Shown piece by piece: positions 23,130-31,367 of a DNA stretch of 64,000 nucleotides. A model generated the notes under the pieces. The model searched no databases, was not told the origin of the DNA, and was given only the letters and a program-made list of their open reading frames with translations. Positions within the stretch are counted from its first letter, which is position 1, and every line of letters begins with the position of its first letter. Made by a program: the position numbers and the translations under genes. Origin of the DNA: Affinundibacterium flavidum (GTDB lineage: Bacteria > Pseudomonadota > Gammaproteobacteria > Burkholderiales > Burkholderiaceae_D); assembly GCF_014284175.1 (NCBI RefSeq), contig NZ_JACOGA010000021.1, forward strand, positions 1 through 64,000, in the 5' to 3' direction.

Positions 23130-26003
23130 CTACTGCGCCTTTTCGGGGTACATCACTATCTGAATGTAATTATTCGTATCCAAGTAAATTTTTGCGGCCT
23201 CTTGTATGTCTTTTGGCGTCAGATGTTTGACACGGTCTTCGTAAGTAAAAATATGCGCAGGATCTTCACGCTGTTGTAGTGCACTACTTAACATCGATAG
23301 CCAGAAAGTATTTGTCTTCAAATCCTCTTTACGATTTTTTAGCCAATTCTCTTTGACTTTGTTTAGTTCTTCCTCGCTTACCGGAGCCGCCTTCATTTGC
23401 GCAATCAAAGCAAAACTACTGCGCAACAATTTATCGACGTGTTCAGGTCCACTCGGCAAAGCCAATACGACGGAATAGCCTTGATAGGGAATTAATCTGG
23501 TGGAGGATGTCACGCGTGGACTATACACCGCACCTAATTCTTCACGCATCTTGGCAGTCAAACGTAATTGCAGGACTTCTATCATGGCAGAAAAACGCAT
23601 ACGCTCAGGAATGCTCATCGTGCGCTCACCATGCATTTGTAAGGTCACCATACTTTGCTGTTCTTTGCCCACATAGACGTCTTTCTTGATGATACCGGTA
23701 TGGGGACGCAAGCCATGATCCTTCACGCCGACAGCGACATCCGAGGTCGGTAAGCTTGCAAGATAAGTGAGTAACAGCGGTTTGATTTTTTCTATCTCAA
23801 AGCTGCCGACCAAGAAAAAAGCGAAACCTTTGGCACTGGAAAAACGTGACTGGTAAATCGCCATCAAGCGATCTAAATCGAGTTGTGCGATATGCTCAGG
23901 TTTTGCTAACACTGGTACGCGCGGATGTGCTGGATAAGTCGCCTGAATAAACTGTTCTTGAAAAACAGCAAACGGCGATGCCATCTGATTACGCAAAGCA
24001 TCTTGCTGCTTGCCAACGAAAGACTGAAACAAAGCCGGATCGCGACGCGGCGCCGTCATTGCTAAGTACATGACTTGCAGCATTGTTTCTAAGTCTGCCT
24101 TATTTGAAGAGCCAGAAACACCTTCTGAATTTTCGCCAAAATTGGTCGACACGCTGGCACTCTTTCCCGCCAGGTATTTGCTCAACTCTATAGGTGAGAG
24201 ATCTTTGACACCCATCGCTCCCACTACCGTTGTTGCATAGCGCGCCTGCAAGAAATCTGCATCAGGGATCAGTGATGTTCCTCCGGCGCGCGTGGCGCTC
24301 AACAATATTTGATCGCTCTGAAAATCAGTCGGTTTCAATACAACTTTGACGCCATTGCTCAGTGTCCATTCTGTCGTACCTAAAGGAACATTCTTAATTT
24401 CACTGACGATACTGCCCGCTTGTGGCGGGCTTTCAAATAAGGACTTCGTCACCGCTTTTTCGGTATACGCCAACACCTCTTTTTGCTCTGCTTGTTTGAC
24501 CATCGCCAACAATTGTTCAGTGCTTGGAATTGGATGTTCTGGCTGATCACTACCTTGATAGACGATTAATTTGGGAGCCTGATTAATCAACACTGTTTTC
24601 GTAAACTGATTGATTTCTTCCAGACTGATGCCATTCACAATCTCTTTATGAAAAACATATTCTGCTTCGATACCCGGGATAGCTTCGCCTGCTAAGAAAT
24701 TACGAATAAATTCTGCCGCCAAATCGGCCGACTGCGCTTTATCACGTTCGTTATAAACATTTTCCAGATTGCGTAGCGAATTCGATTTAGCGCGTGCAAA
24801 CTCGGCTGCGCTAAATCCATAAAGCGCAGCACGCTTATTTTCTTGCAGCAAAGCGTCAATCGCCGCCTGCACACCAGCCTTGCCTATTGCCGCAGTAGAA
24901 TTTAATTCGTAATAATCGGCCACTAAAGGATTGATACCACTGCCACCACCCAAAAATGGCGGTTCGGGCAATTGTGCTAATTCACGCAAACGATTACTCA
25001 ACATCACGTTAAAAAAACTCTGTATGCGACGCTCGCGATAGCTACCAAACTTACCGTCATTCTTTTGTAAGTAGCGTGACTGCGAAATACTTACAGTGGA
25101 AAGATTGGCTTCTTTATCGGTGGCAATGACTACTTCTGCAATATTTTGCAAAGGAATGGTCGCCACCGCTCTTGGTCGTGGTTTTACTGGATTTTTTAAT
25201 GTGGAAAAATTTTTCTCGATCAGCGCTTTTGTTTTGACTGGATCAACATCCCCCACGACCACGACTGCCATTAAGTCAGGCCGATACCAATCACGATAAA
25301 AGCGCTTGAGCGCATCGTAAGAAAAAGTCTTGAGCGTCTGCTCTTTACCGATAGGCAGACGATCAGCATACAAAGATCCGTGCAAAATCTTCGGTAAAAT
25401 TTGCTTCTGTAATCTGTCTACAGCGCCTTTACCTAAACGCGCTTCTTCCAATACCACACCACGTTCACGATCAATCTCAGCGTGATCCAATTGCAGGCCA
25501 TTTGCCCAATCCGCCAAGACCAACATGGCCTTACTTAAATTGTCTGGTTTATCAGTAGGGATCGGCAAGATATAGACGGTTTCATCGAAACTCGTATAAG
25601 CATTTAAATCCGCACCGAATTTCACGCCTATCGACTCCAGATAAGAAATCAAGGCGTTCTTATGAAAGTGTTTGCTGCCATTAAATGCCATGTGTTCGGT
25701 GAAATGCGCAAGCCCGAGCTGATCCTCGTCTTCCAAAATCGATCCCGCCTTGATGACCAGACGCAATTCGGCTTTTTGTTCAGGCTTAGTATTTTTTTGA
25801 ATATAGTAAGTCAAGCCATTTGCCAAGCGCCCTTTGCTTAACTTAGGCGAATAAGGAATCAAGTTCTGCGCTGCAAATTGATTTACGCTGGTATCAGCAC
25901 TAGCGACATGCGGCGTAGTCGGAACTGCAGAAATTGCGTAGGTGGAAAACGTAAGAGAAGACAACAAGCATACAGCGGAGAAACGAGACATCAATGCACG
26001 CAT
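23130..26003 (-). CDS. M16 family zinc metallopeptidase (pitrilysin-like, exported)
   Basis: About 957 residues with a signal peptide (RFSAVCLLSSLTFSTYAISA). The inverted zinc motif HxxEH is intact as HFTEHMAFNG, with the downstream Glu in EIDRERGVVLEEARLG. The second, non-catalytic M16 half begins around residue 520 (TEWTLSNGVKVVLKPTDFQS) and lacks HxxEH, as expected for two-domain pitrilysin-like proteins; RMREELGAVYSPRV-type sequence (KMREELGAVYSPRVTSSTRL) is the usual R/Y region. It degrades peptides in the periplasm. Start chosen at 26003 because GGAAAT precedes it and it gives the signal peptide; the longer reading to 26066 does not. Confidence 0.94.
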   Translation of the reverse strand: MRALMSRFSAVCLLSSLTFSTYAISAVPTTPHVASADTSVNQFAAQNLIPYSPKLSKGRLANGLTYYIQKNTKPEQKAELRLVIKAGSILEDEDQLGLAHFTEHMAFNGSKHFHKNALISYLESIGVKFGADLNAYTSFDETVYILPIPTDKPDNLSKAMLVLADWANGLQLDHAEIDRERGVVLEEARLGKGAVDRLQKQILPKILHGSLYADRLPIGKEQTLKTFSYDALKRFYRDWYRPDLMAVVVVGDVDPVKTKALIEKNFSTLKNPVKPRPRAVATIPLQNIAEVVIATDKEANLSTVSISQSRYLQKNDGKFGSYRERRIQSFFNVMLSNRLRELAQLPEPPFLGGGSGINPLVADYYELNSTAAIGKAGVQAAIDALLQENKRAALYGFSAAEFARAKSNSLRNLENVYNERDKAQSADLAAEFIRNFLAGEAIPGIEAEYVFHKEIVNGISLEEINQFTKTVLINQAPKLIVYQGSDQPEHPIPSTEQLLAMVKQAEQKEVLAYTEKAVTKSLFESPPQAGSIVSEIKNVPLGTTEWTLSNGVKVVLKPTDFQSDQILLSATRAGGTSLIPDADFLQARYATTVVGAMGVKDLSPIELSKYLAGKSASVSTNFGENSEGVSGSSNKADLETMLQVMYLAMTAPRRDPALFQSFVGKQQDALRNQMASPFAVFQEQFIQATYPAHPRVPVLAKPEHIAQLDLDRLMAIYQSRFSSAKGFAFFLVGSFEIEKIKPLLLTYLASLPTSDVAVGVKDHGLRPHTGIIKKDVYVGKEQQSMVTLQMHGERTMSIPERMRFSAMIEVLQLRLTAKMREELGAVYSPRVTSSTRLIPYQGYSVVLALPSGPEHVDKLLRSSFALIAQMKAAPVSEEELNKVKENWLKNRKEDLKTNTFWLSMLSSALQQREDPAHIFTYEDRVKHLTPKDIQEAAKIYLDTNNYIQIVMYPEKAQ

Positions 26004-26150
26004 ACAATTTCCACATAAATAAACAAGAATAGCGGGCAAATTACTCTCATTTTGCAAATAAAACAAATCCTATCGTCGCGAACCTAGCCCGTATCTGCAA
26101 CAGATCAAATTCTAAGCACGCGAACTGACTTTTTACACTGTGAAAAACTC

Positions 26151-26693
26151 TTAATGCACCCGCAACTTGTGTCGAAATGACCACCAAAAAAATACAACAG
26201 CGATCACAGAAAAAGTCCAGTAATCCTGTGGCGCGCCCCACCACCAGTGTTTATGCCAAAACACCACTTGCGGATTAAAGCGCGCCCAGCCAAAAGCCGG
26301 ATTCAAGATAAACCACAAAAAATCTTCCACTATCCAAAACCACATAATGCAGGCCAAAGCCCGTGCTTGCAATTTCCAGCTCCAGGTTTGCAGAAAGAAG
26401 AACGGCAAGTGAAAGATCATCGCGATGAATGGAAACACCCAGGCATGGTAGCCCGTCATGGCACGTCCGCCCCAAAAGATATCGAGTAGCCAGTGTTGCT
26501 CGATACGCCAGGTTGGCAAACTAGTCGCCCAACCGGCTCCACCTTCGATCTGTATTTCTACCTCGGCAAAAAAAACTGCCATCAAGCTAACCCACAGTAT
26601 CGTTAGTAACAGGCCTTTAAAATTGAATGCTGCATTGACGTTTCCATTGACTGCCTCATCAAGTTTTGCGCCACGATTCCCACTGATCTGCAT
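26151..26693 (-). CDS. Trp-rich four-TM membrane protein, unknown function
   Basis: A 180-residue inner-membrane protein with about four hydrophobic segments (LLLTILWVSLMAVFFAEV; AWVFPFIAMIFHLPFFF; LACIMWFWIVEDFLWFIL; YWTFSVIAVVFFWWSF). It is strikingly Trp/His-rich in loops (FWHKHWWWGAPQDYW, RIEQHWLLDIFWGGRAMTGYHAW). I recall the EDFLWF-(I/V)-LNPAFGW...HKHWWWG motif from conserved bacterial membrane proteins without an assigned function. It lies between the glycosyltransferase and the M16 peptidase in the same orientation, 29 bp after the former, so an operon with the lipid glycosyltransferase is plausible. Confidence 0.8.
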   Translation of the reverse strand: MQISGNRGAKLDEAVNGNVNAAFNFKGLLLTILWVSLMAVFFAEVEIQIEGGAGWATSLPTWRIEQHWLLDIFWGGRAMTGYHAWVFPFIAMIFHLPFFFLQTWSWKLQARALACIMWFWIVEDFLWFILNPAFGWARFNPQVVFWHKHWWWGAPQDYWTFSVIAVVFFWWSFRHKLRVH

Positions 26694-26722
26694 GAATTTT
26701 TCCTGTTAGATACGCTACATGA

Positions 26723-27889
26723 TTACAAATTTGCGCTGACAATATCAAAGACCGATTGTGCTGCATTTGCTTTCCCAAGACGCCTTGCCTGTTCTCGCAT
26801 CGTGTTGAGTCGTTGGGGATGTGCAATCAATTCTCTGATACGAAATTCCAACGCCAGATTATCAATTGCCTTGAGCGCAGCCCCCTGCTCCATCACATAA
26901 TCTGCATTACGTTCTTCTTGCCCTGGTATCGGCGCATTCACAATCATGGGCAAAGCCATCGCCAGACATTCTGAGGTAGTCAAGCCACCAGGTTTTGTGA
27001 CGATCAAATCAGCGCAAGCCATCAGTCGCTCAACTTGAGAAGTGAAGCCAATCGGAAATAAGCGCCGCGGGCAAGTCAACGCCAAATTTTGCAGTGCTTG
27101 CAAAGCTTTAGTATTTTTTCCGCACAAGACAATTAATTGAAATGGAATCGCCTCATCCATCTGCTCAAATCGCATCTGCAATAACTGCGCTGCTAACTGA
27201 TCTAACTGACCTAAACCAGCGCCGCCCGCCATTAGCATGATGGTCAATTTGGAGGGATCGAGTCCGAACTCAGACGCACAAATTGCACGTGTGGGTGCTT
27301 GCGCGAAAGCGGGCATGATGGGGATGCCTGTGACATGAATACGTTCAGCAGCTATTCCCTGCGAACGCATGCGAAACGCCACTTCTTGATTCGCTGCAAA
27401 GTAGCCCGCCATGCCCTCATGTATCCACATTCTATGCAAATCAAAATCTGTCACTTGCACCCACACTGGGCAATTTAATTCTTGCCGCGCAATCAGACGG
27501 GATAACATTTCGGCAGGCAAGAAATGCGTACAGATGATGGCATCCGCTTGGAAGGATTGAATTTCACGCAAGAGCTTTTTGGCATTCCAACGTTCTAGTC
27601 CGCGCCGCCATTTCTCTATCGAACTATCGCGCTTCACTTCATTCGTAAAGTTATACAGATAGCCCCATAGAGTCGGTGCATGATTTACCAACTTGAGATA
27701 AAAATCAGTGTAAATCTGACGAAATCCGCTGGTCACATAATCCATCACATCCAGATGAATCACCGTGCTTGCGGGATCTGCGATAGCGGCATAAGCGCGT
27801 ATCGCTTCGGCGGCGCGCGCATGCCCGGCGCCAGCGGAAACACTTAAGAGGAGAATTTTTTTACCGGAATGTTGAGTATTGTCTGCCAT
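26723..27889 (-). CDS. MGDG-synthase-like glycosyltransferase (GT28)
   Basis: A 388-residue GT-B enzyme. The N-terminal domain begins KKILLLSVSAGAGHARAAEA, the MGDG-synthase-type glycine/His loop, and continues with YKKFY-like helical sequence and DAIICTHFLPAEMLSR. The C-terminal sugar-nucleotide domain has LMAGGAGLGQLD, FTSQVERLMACADLIVTKPG and LTTSECLAMALPMIVNAPIP. Such enzymes (UgtP, MGD1, MurG relatives) transfer a sugar from a UDP donor to diacylglycerol or another lipid. In a Gram-negative this could make a glycolipid, for instance under phosphate limitation; I see no regulatory evidence for that here. Confidence 0.9.
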   Translation of the reverse strand: MADNTQHSGKKILLLSVSAGAGHARAAEAIRAYAAIADPASTVIHLDVMDYVTSGFRQIYTDFYLKLVNHAPTLWGYLYNFTNEVKRDSSIEKWRRGLERWNAKKLLREIQSFQADAIICTHFLPAEMLSRLIARQELNCPVWVQVTDFDLHRMWIHEGMAGYFAANQEVAFRMRSQGIAAERIHVTGIPIMPAFAQAPTRAICASEFGLDPSKLTIMLMAGGAGLGQLDQLAAQLLQMRFEQMDEAIPFQLIVLCGKNTKALQALQNLALTCPRRLFPIGFTSQVERLMACADLIVTKPGGLTTSECLAMALPMIVNAPIPGQEERNADYVMEQGAALKAIDNLALEFRIRELIAHPQRLNTMREQARRLGKANAAQSVFDIVSANL

Positions 27890-27924
27890 AGTCGGCAGAT
27901 TGTAGAGATCTTAGATGTCAAGAT

Positions 27925-27972
27925 GGTGACAAATAAGGTGACAAATGAGGTGACAAATAAAGTGACAAAACA
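27925..27972. repeat. 12-bp tandem repeat, 4 copies
   Basis: GGTGACAAATAA, GGTGACAAATGA, GGTGACAAATAA, AGTGACAAAACA. It lies 36 bp upstream of the glycosyltransferase start codon, in its presumed promoter/leader. Confidence 0.9.
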
Positions 27973-28011
27973 TGAAAGCAAAATTTAATCAATAGACTGC
28001 AAATAAAAAAC

Positions 28012-28037
28012 GCAGAGAGATTTATCAATCACTCTGC
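28012..28037 (-). terminator. probable terminator of trmB
   Basis: Stem GCAGAG / CTCTGC with a 14-nt loop; on the minus strand it is followed by GTTTTTTATTTG. The stem is short but the U-run is good. Confidence 0.65.
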
Positions 28038-28105
28038 ATTTTAATCAAGCATATCTGGTGTTGACACCAAGGTGAACGTAGCTAAATAAAGCTAATCGAA
28101 GCTAA

Positions 28106-28849
28106 TTATTTTTTCTCAAACACTAAATCCCACACACCATGTCCTAACTTCAAACCGCGGTTTTCAAACTTAGTAACTGGGCGATAATCTGGTCGCGGTG
28201 CATAGCCTTCCGCCGTGTTTTTCAAACTAGGTTCCGCACCTAATACTTCTAACATTTGCACTGCATATTCTTCCCAATCCGTCGCGCAATGAATATAGCC
28301 ACCAGACCGAATACGCGACGCCAATAAAGCGACCAAAGGACCTTGAATCAAACGACGTTTATTATGTCGTGCTTTGTGCCATGGATCAGGGAAAAACACA
28401 TGCACGCCAGCTAAGGATTCTGGCGCAATCATATTCGTCAAAACTTCGTAAGCATCATGTTGAATAATGCGCTGATTTTGCAAACCTTCGGCATCCACCA
28501 GTTTCAATAAGTTGCCAACCCCCGGCGTGTGCACTTCGACACCGATGAAATTCTTCTCAGGCATCAGGCCAGAAATTTTCGCACTAGTTTCGCCCATACC
28601 AAAACCAATTTCAAAAATAGTTGGTGCTTGGCGACCAAATGCAGTGTCAATATCGAGAATCGCTTTTTGATAAGGGATCATGAACTTCGGTCCCAGATTC
28701 TCAATCGCTTTGGATTGCGCCTCTGACACACGTCCAGCGCGAGTCACGAAACTACGAATCCTATATTCGGTCGGATCGTAAAACATTTGTTTGCGCGGTT
28801 CATCACTTGACACAGGCGTGTCATCTTGCGGGGATTGATCTGTAGACAT
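28106..28849 (-). CDS. trmB: tRNA (guanine-N7-)-methyltransferase
   Basis: A 247-residue SAM-dependent enzyme that methylates G46 of tRNAs. Family motifs are present: FEIGFGMGETSAKI (SAM loop), NFIGVEVHTPGVGNLL, VHVFFPDPWHKARHNKRRL (the catalytic/tRNA-binding FPDPWxKxRHxKRR motif), and GYIHCATDWEEYA with FENRG near the C-terminus. A 40-residue N-terminal extension (MSTDQSPQDDTPVSSDEPRK) is common in Burkholderiales. Single gene. Confidence 0.97.
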   Translation of the reverse strand: MSTDQSPQDDTPVSSDEPRKQMFYDPTEYRIRSFVTRAGRVSEAQSKAIENLGPKFMIPYQKAILDIDTAFGRQAPTIFEIGFGMGETSAKISGLMPEKNFIGVEVHTPGVGNLLKLVDAEGLQNQRIIQHDAYEVLTNMIAPESLAGVHVFFPDPWHKARHNKRRLIQGPLVALLASRIRSGGYIHCATDWEEYAVQMLEVLGAEPSLKNTAEGYAPRPDYRPVTKFENRGLKLGHGVWDLVFEKK

Positions 28850-29005
28850 GAGTATATTTTGAAGAGCTAAAACAGGAATTAGCGCGCACGGCCTTTGCTG
28901 GAGGCAAGTGCATAGCGACTAAATTCGGGAAGGCGCCATTTTACGTGGCTTACGCCGTAATTGGCAAACTCAATTGGCAGACGCAATCAGCAAACTCAAA
29001 ATAAA

Positions 29006-29034
29006 AAAGCCAAACCTGAAGTGGGCTTGGCTTT
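29006..29034 (-). terminator. intrinsic terminator of the DUF3016 gene
   Basis: Stem AAAGCCAA / TTGGCTTT plus further weak pairing toward the loop; on the minus strand followed by TTTTATTTTG. It lies about 40 bp after the DUF3016 stop. Confidence 0.85.
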
Positions 29035-29072
29035 CGCATTAATGACTATTTTAATAATTCAATAAAGCAAGT

Positions 29073-29606
29073 TCATTTATTCGCAGTAACGGCTTTTACA
29101 TCATTGTTTGGAAAAACTCCGGTCATCACTTGTTTTTTAAACCAGTCATTGAGCATTTTTTCTTCATATTCAAACGATGTTCTGCCAGAGGGAATTCGAA
29201 CTCTATGCAAGTAATCCATGTCACGCAGTTCTTCTTTTGCTTGAGCAATCACTTCTTGTTGAGAATTTTTCAACTCATAACTGAAATTCATACGCGGCCA
29301 ATAAATTTCTCGCATGATACGAATCTGACTCACACTGAAGGAAGCACCAGGGCGAATATCGCCTGCTAAATCGATATCACTGACATTGACCGTCAATTGA
29401 TAACCATCAGGTAATTTTTTTGCCAAAGCAGCAAAAACATCTTCAAACTCTTTCGTCAGACGTTCGCGAAAATGTTCTTTAGTCTCATGTCCTGGATTTA
29501 TTTCAGTAAAGTCGTCTAATTTACCCCAGTTAACTTTCACTTCGCCTGCCGCCGCAAAGCTTGAATAACAAGTCAACGCGAATAATGTTAATAAGAATTT
29601 TTTCAT
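29073..29606 (-). CDS. DUF3016 domain protein, exported
   Basis: A 177-residue protein with a clear signal peptide (KKFLLTLFALTCYSSFAAAG). The mature part matches DUF3016: VNWGKLDDFTEI, RLTKEFEDVFAALAKKLPDG, LTVNVSDIDLAGDI and the ending SFEYEEKMLNDWFKKQV. The family is periplasmic and its function is unknown. An AGGTGACATC ribosome region precedes the ATG. Single gene with a terminator. Confidence 0.9.
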   Translation of the reverse strand: MKKFLLTLFALTCYSSFAAAGEVKVNWGKLDDFTEINPGHETKEHFRERLTKEFEDVFAALAKKLPDGYQLTVNVSDIDLAGDIRPGASFSVSQIRIMREIYWPRMNFSYELKNSQQEVIAQAKEELRDMDYLHRVRIPSGRTSFEYEEKMLNDWFKKQVMTGVFPNNDVKAVTANK

Positions 29607-29766
29607 GATGTCACCTCGCTTACAAAATCAATTATCTTGCATTGTAGAGCAAAAAAAGTCGGCAACAAGGCTTATTACATTTACTTAATATTTTGAGACA
29701 AAATTAGACAAACTACGCAGTACGAAGTTATTGATAAGAATCAACAAAATTTTGAGCCAAAACAAA

Positions 29767-29795
29767 ATGCCGCTCAACAATTTGCTGAGCGGCAT
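29767..29795 (-). terminator. intrinsic terminator of the porin gene
   Basis: Perfect 10-bp stem ATGCCGCTCA / TGAGCGGCAT with a 9-nt loop; on the minus strand it is followed by TTTTGTTTTGG. It is 105 bp past the porin stop; between them lies a repetitive AT-rich stretch (AGACTTCAGTATTA twice, 29873-29901). Confidence 0.85.
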
Positions 29796-29899
29796 CATGA
29801 CTTGATGTAAGCCTAAACTTGGTCTTAATTAAATACTGAGAAGTTCAAATCTCGGCACTAAGATTTCAAAATTAAGACTTCAGTATTAAGACTTCAGTA

Positions 29900-30919
29900 T
29901 TAGAACTTATGACGGATACCGAAGTTGAACAAGCGTGCAGTTGCACCGTTCACGTCAGCCAAAGTTTTGATCGACTTTTCATTTTTCACGTTTGCAACAG
30001 AAGCGTACAAGTTCGTGCGCTTAGACAAATCGTAGGTATAGCCCAAAGCGATACGATTTGAATTTGCGTTCACGCTAGTTTTAACATTAGAGTCTGTGTA
30101 GCTAACGATGAATGTGTTTGCACCTTCTTTGATAGAAGCACCAACAACGTATAACTGTTCTTTGGTTTCTTTCAAGTTAGTCAAACTTGTCGTACCTTTG
30201 ATTTCTTCATACATCGCATTCAATTTAATGCCGTAGAAATCTTTGCCGAAGTCATAGGATGCACCAGCCAATAATTTTTCGCCACCAACTGCTGTATTAC
30301 CATTGGCATCTTTCATTTGATCCCAAACGATGTTCGCGTTCAACGGACCATTGATGTAAGAAGCAGCAACGCTAGTCACACGGTTTGCTGTTGCATCGCC
30401 CGCTTTTTCACCGAAACCGTATTGAGCAGCAACTGAGAAACCGCTGAAGCTATTTGATGTGTAAGTGACGGAGTTGTCACGTACATTATTGATCTTGAAC
30501 ATCAGATCTGTCTTACCCAACAAACCATCCATGAACGGATCGATTTGTGCGCCGTAGATGTAAGTCAAAGATTTATGACGACCCAAATTCACAGAACCAA
30601 AATCATCACCAGACAAACCTACCCATGCGCCACGTGCGAACAATGCTGCATCGTTTGCGCCTGTGTCAGATTTCAAACCCATTTCCAAATTGAAGTTTGC
30701 TTTCAAGCCACCATTCAACACTTCAGTACCTTTAAAGCCCAGGCGTGATGTGGAATTCAAACCACTATCCAAAGAAGTGAGCTTGCCTGCACCTGCATCT
30801 TTGTAAGCTACGCCAGCGTCAACGATACCGTAGACAGTGACAGATGTTTGCGCCATAGCTGCGCTGGAAAATGCACCTAATGTAGACAAAGCGGCCAGTG
30901 CAAGAATTGATTTTTTCAT
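29900..30919 (-). CDS. trimeric outer-membrane porin (Burkholderiales general porin)
   Basis: A 339-residue porin: signal peptide KKSILALAALSTLGAFSSAAMAQ, mature start SVTVYGIVDAGVAYKD, 16-strand-like alternation, the FARGAWVGLSGDDFGSVNLG motif of the OmpC-like neisserial/Burkholderiales family, and a terminal Phe (RLFNFGIRHKF) recognised by the BAM machinery. It forms a general diffusion channel for small solutes. CAGGAACTAAAACT before the ATG gives a good ribosome site. Single gene with a terminator; the upstream 450 bp contain a long quasi-palindromic element. Confidence 0.97.
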   Translation of the reverse strand: MKKSILALAALSTLGAFSSAAMAQTSVTVYGIVDAGVAYKDAGAGKLTSLDSGLNSTSRLGFKGTEVLNGGLKANFNLEMGLKSDTGANDAALFARGAWVGLSGDDFGSVNLGRHKSLTYIYGAQIDPFMDGLLGKTDLMFKINNVRDNSVTYTSNSFSGFSVAAQYGFGEKAGDATANRVTSVAASYINGPLNANIVWDQMKDANGNTAVGGEKLLAGASYDFGKDFYGIKLNAMYEEIKGTTSLTNLKETKEQLYVVGASIKEGANTFIVSYTDSNVKTSVNANSNRIALGYTYDLSKRTNLYASVANVKNEKSIKTLADVNGATARLFNFGIRHKF

Positions 30920-31003
30920 AGTTTTAGTTCCTGAAAATTAAAAAATTGTTTTTTGCTGCAACAGATAAAAACTTGCCGCAAAAACGGTATACAAGTCTAT
31001 TTA

Positions 31004-31179
31004 AACCCAGATATTCCATTAGGATTTGTGATGATGGCGGATGCACTTTTTGAGACAATTTTGTTGCGAATGAGGCGTCAATAGCGAGCTATTGACAACG
31101 AAGAGCAGCAAAAGTGACCGAAAATGCACCGTCAACTCACAAATAGCACAGCAGGTGCGCCTAATGGAATATCTGGGTT
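31004..31179. repeat. 176-bp quasi-palindromic element
   Basis: Ends are a perfect 20-bp inverted repeat: AACCCAGATATTCCATTAGG (31004-31023) and its complement (31160-31179). The centre is the 20-bp palindrome GTCAATAGCGAGCTATTGAC (31077-31096), and the two halves pair imperfectly in between (ATTTGTGA / TCACAAAT, GATGCACTTTTTG / GAAAATGCACCG). The whole element could fold into one long imperfect hairpin. TTTAA-like bases flank both ends. It has no ORF. This looks like a dispersed non-autonomous palindromic element located between the porin and MFS genes. Confidence 0.8.
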
Positions 31180-31283
31180 AAAGCCTTGAACCAACACAGC
31201 GATCCAACGACAGCACGCAGTGTAGTCAGCAAAAATGACAACTTGATGACGTAACAATTTTTCTGCAGGGGAATTTTGATTGT

Positions 31284-31318
31284 CACTAATTGACCACAAA
31301 CCATGTGGTCATTTAGTG
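31284..31318. repeat. 35-bp near-perfect palindrome
   Basis: CACTAAT-TGACCACA (31284-31298), AACCA loop, TGTGGTCA-TTTAGTG (31304-31318), with one mismatch. It lies 50 bp beyond the MFS stop codon without a T-run, so it may be a hairpin processing/terminating element or a binding site. Confidence 0.6.
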
Positions 31319-31367
31319 CGTGAGAGTGGAGGTAGCGAGTACGTGAATTGAATACGAAATGTTAAGT

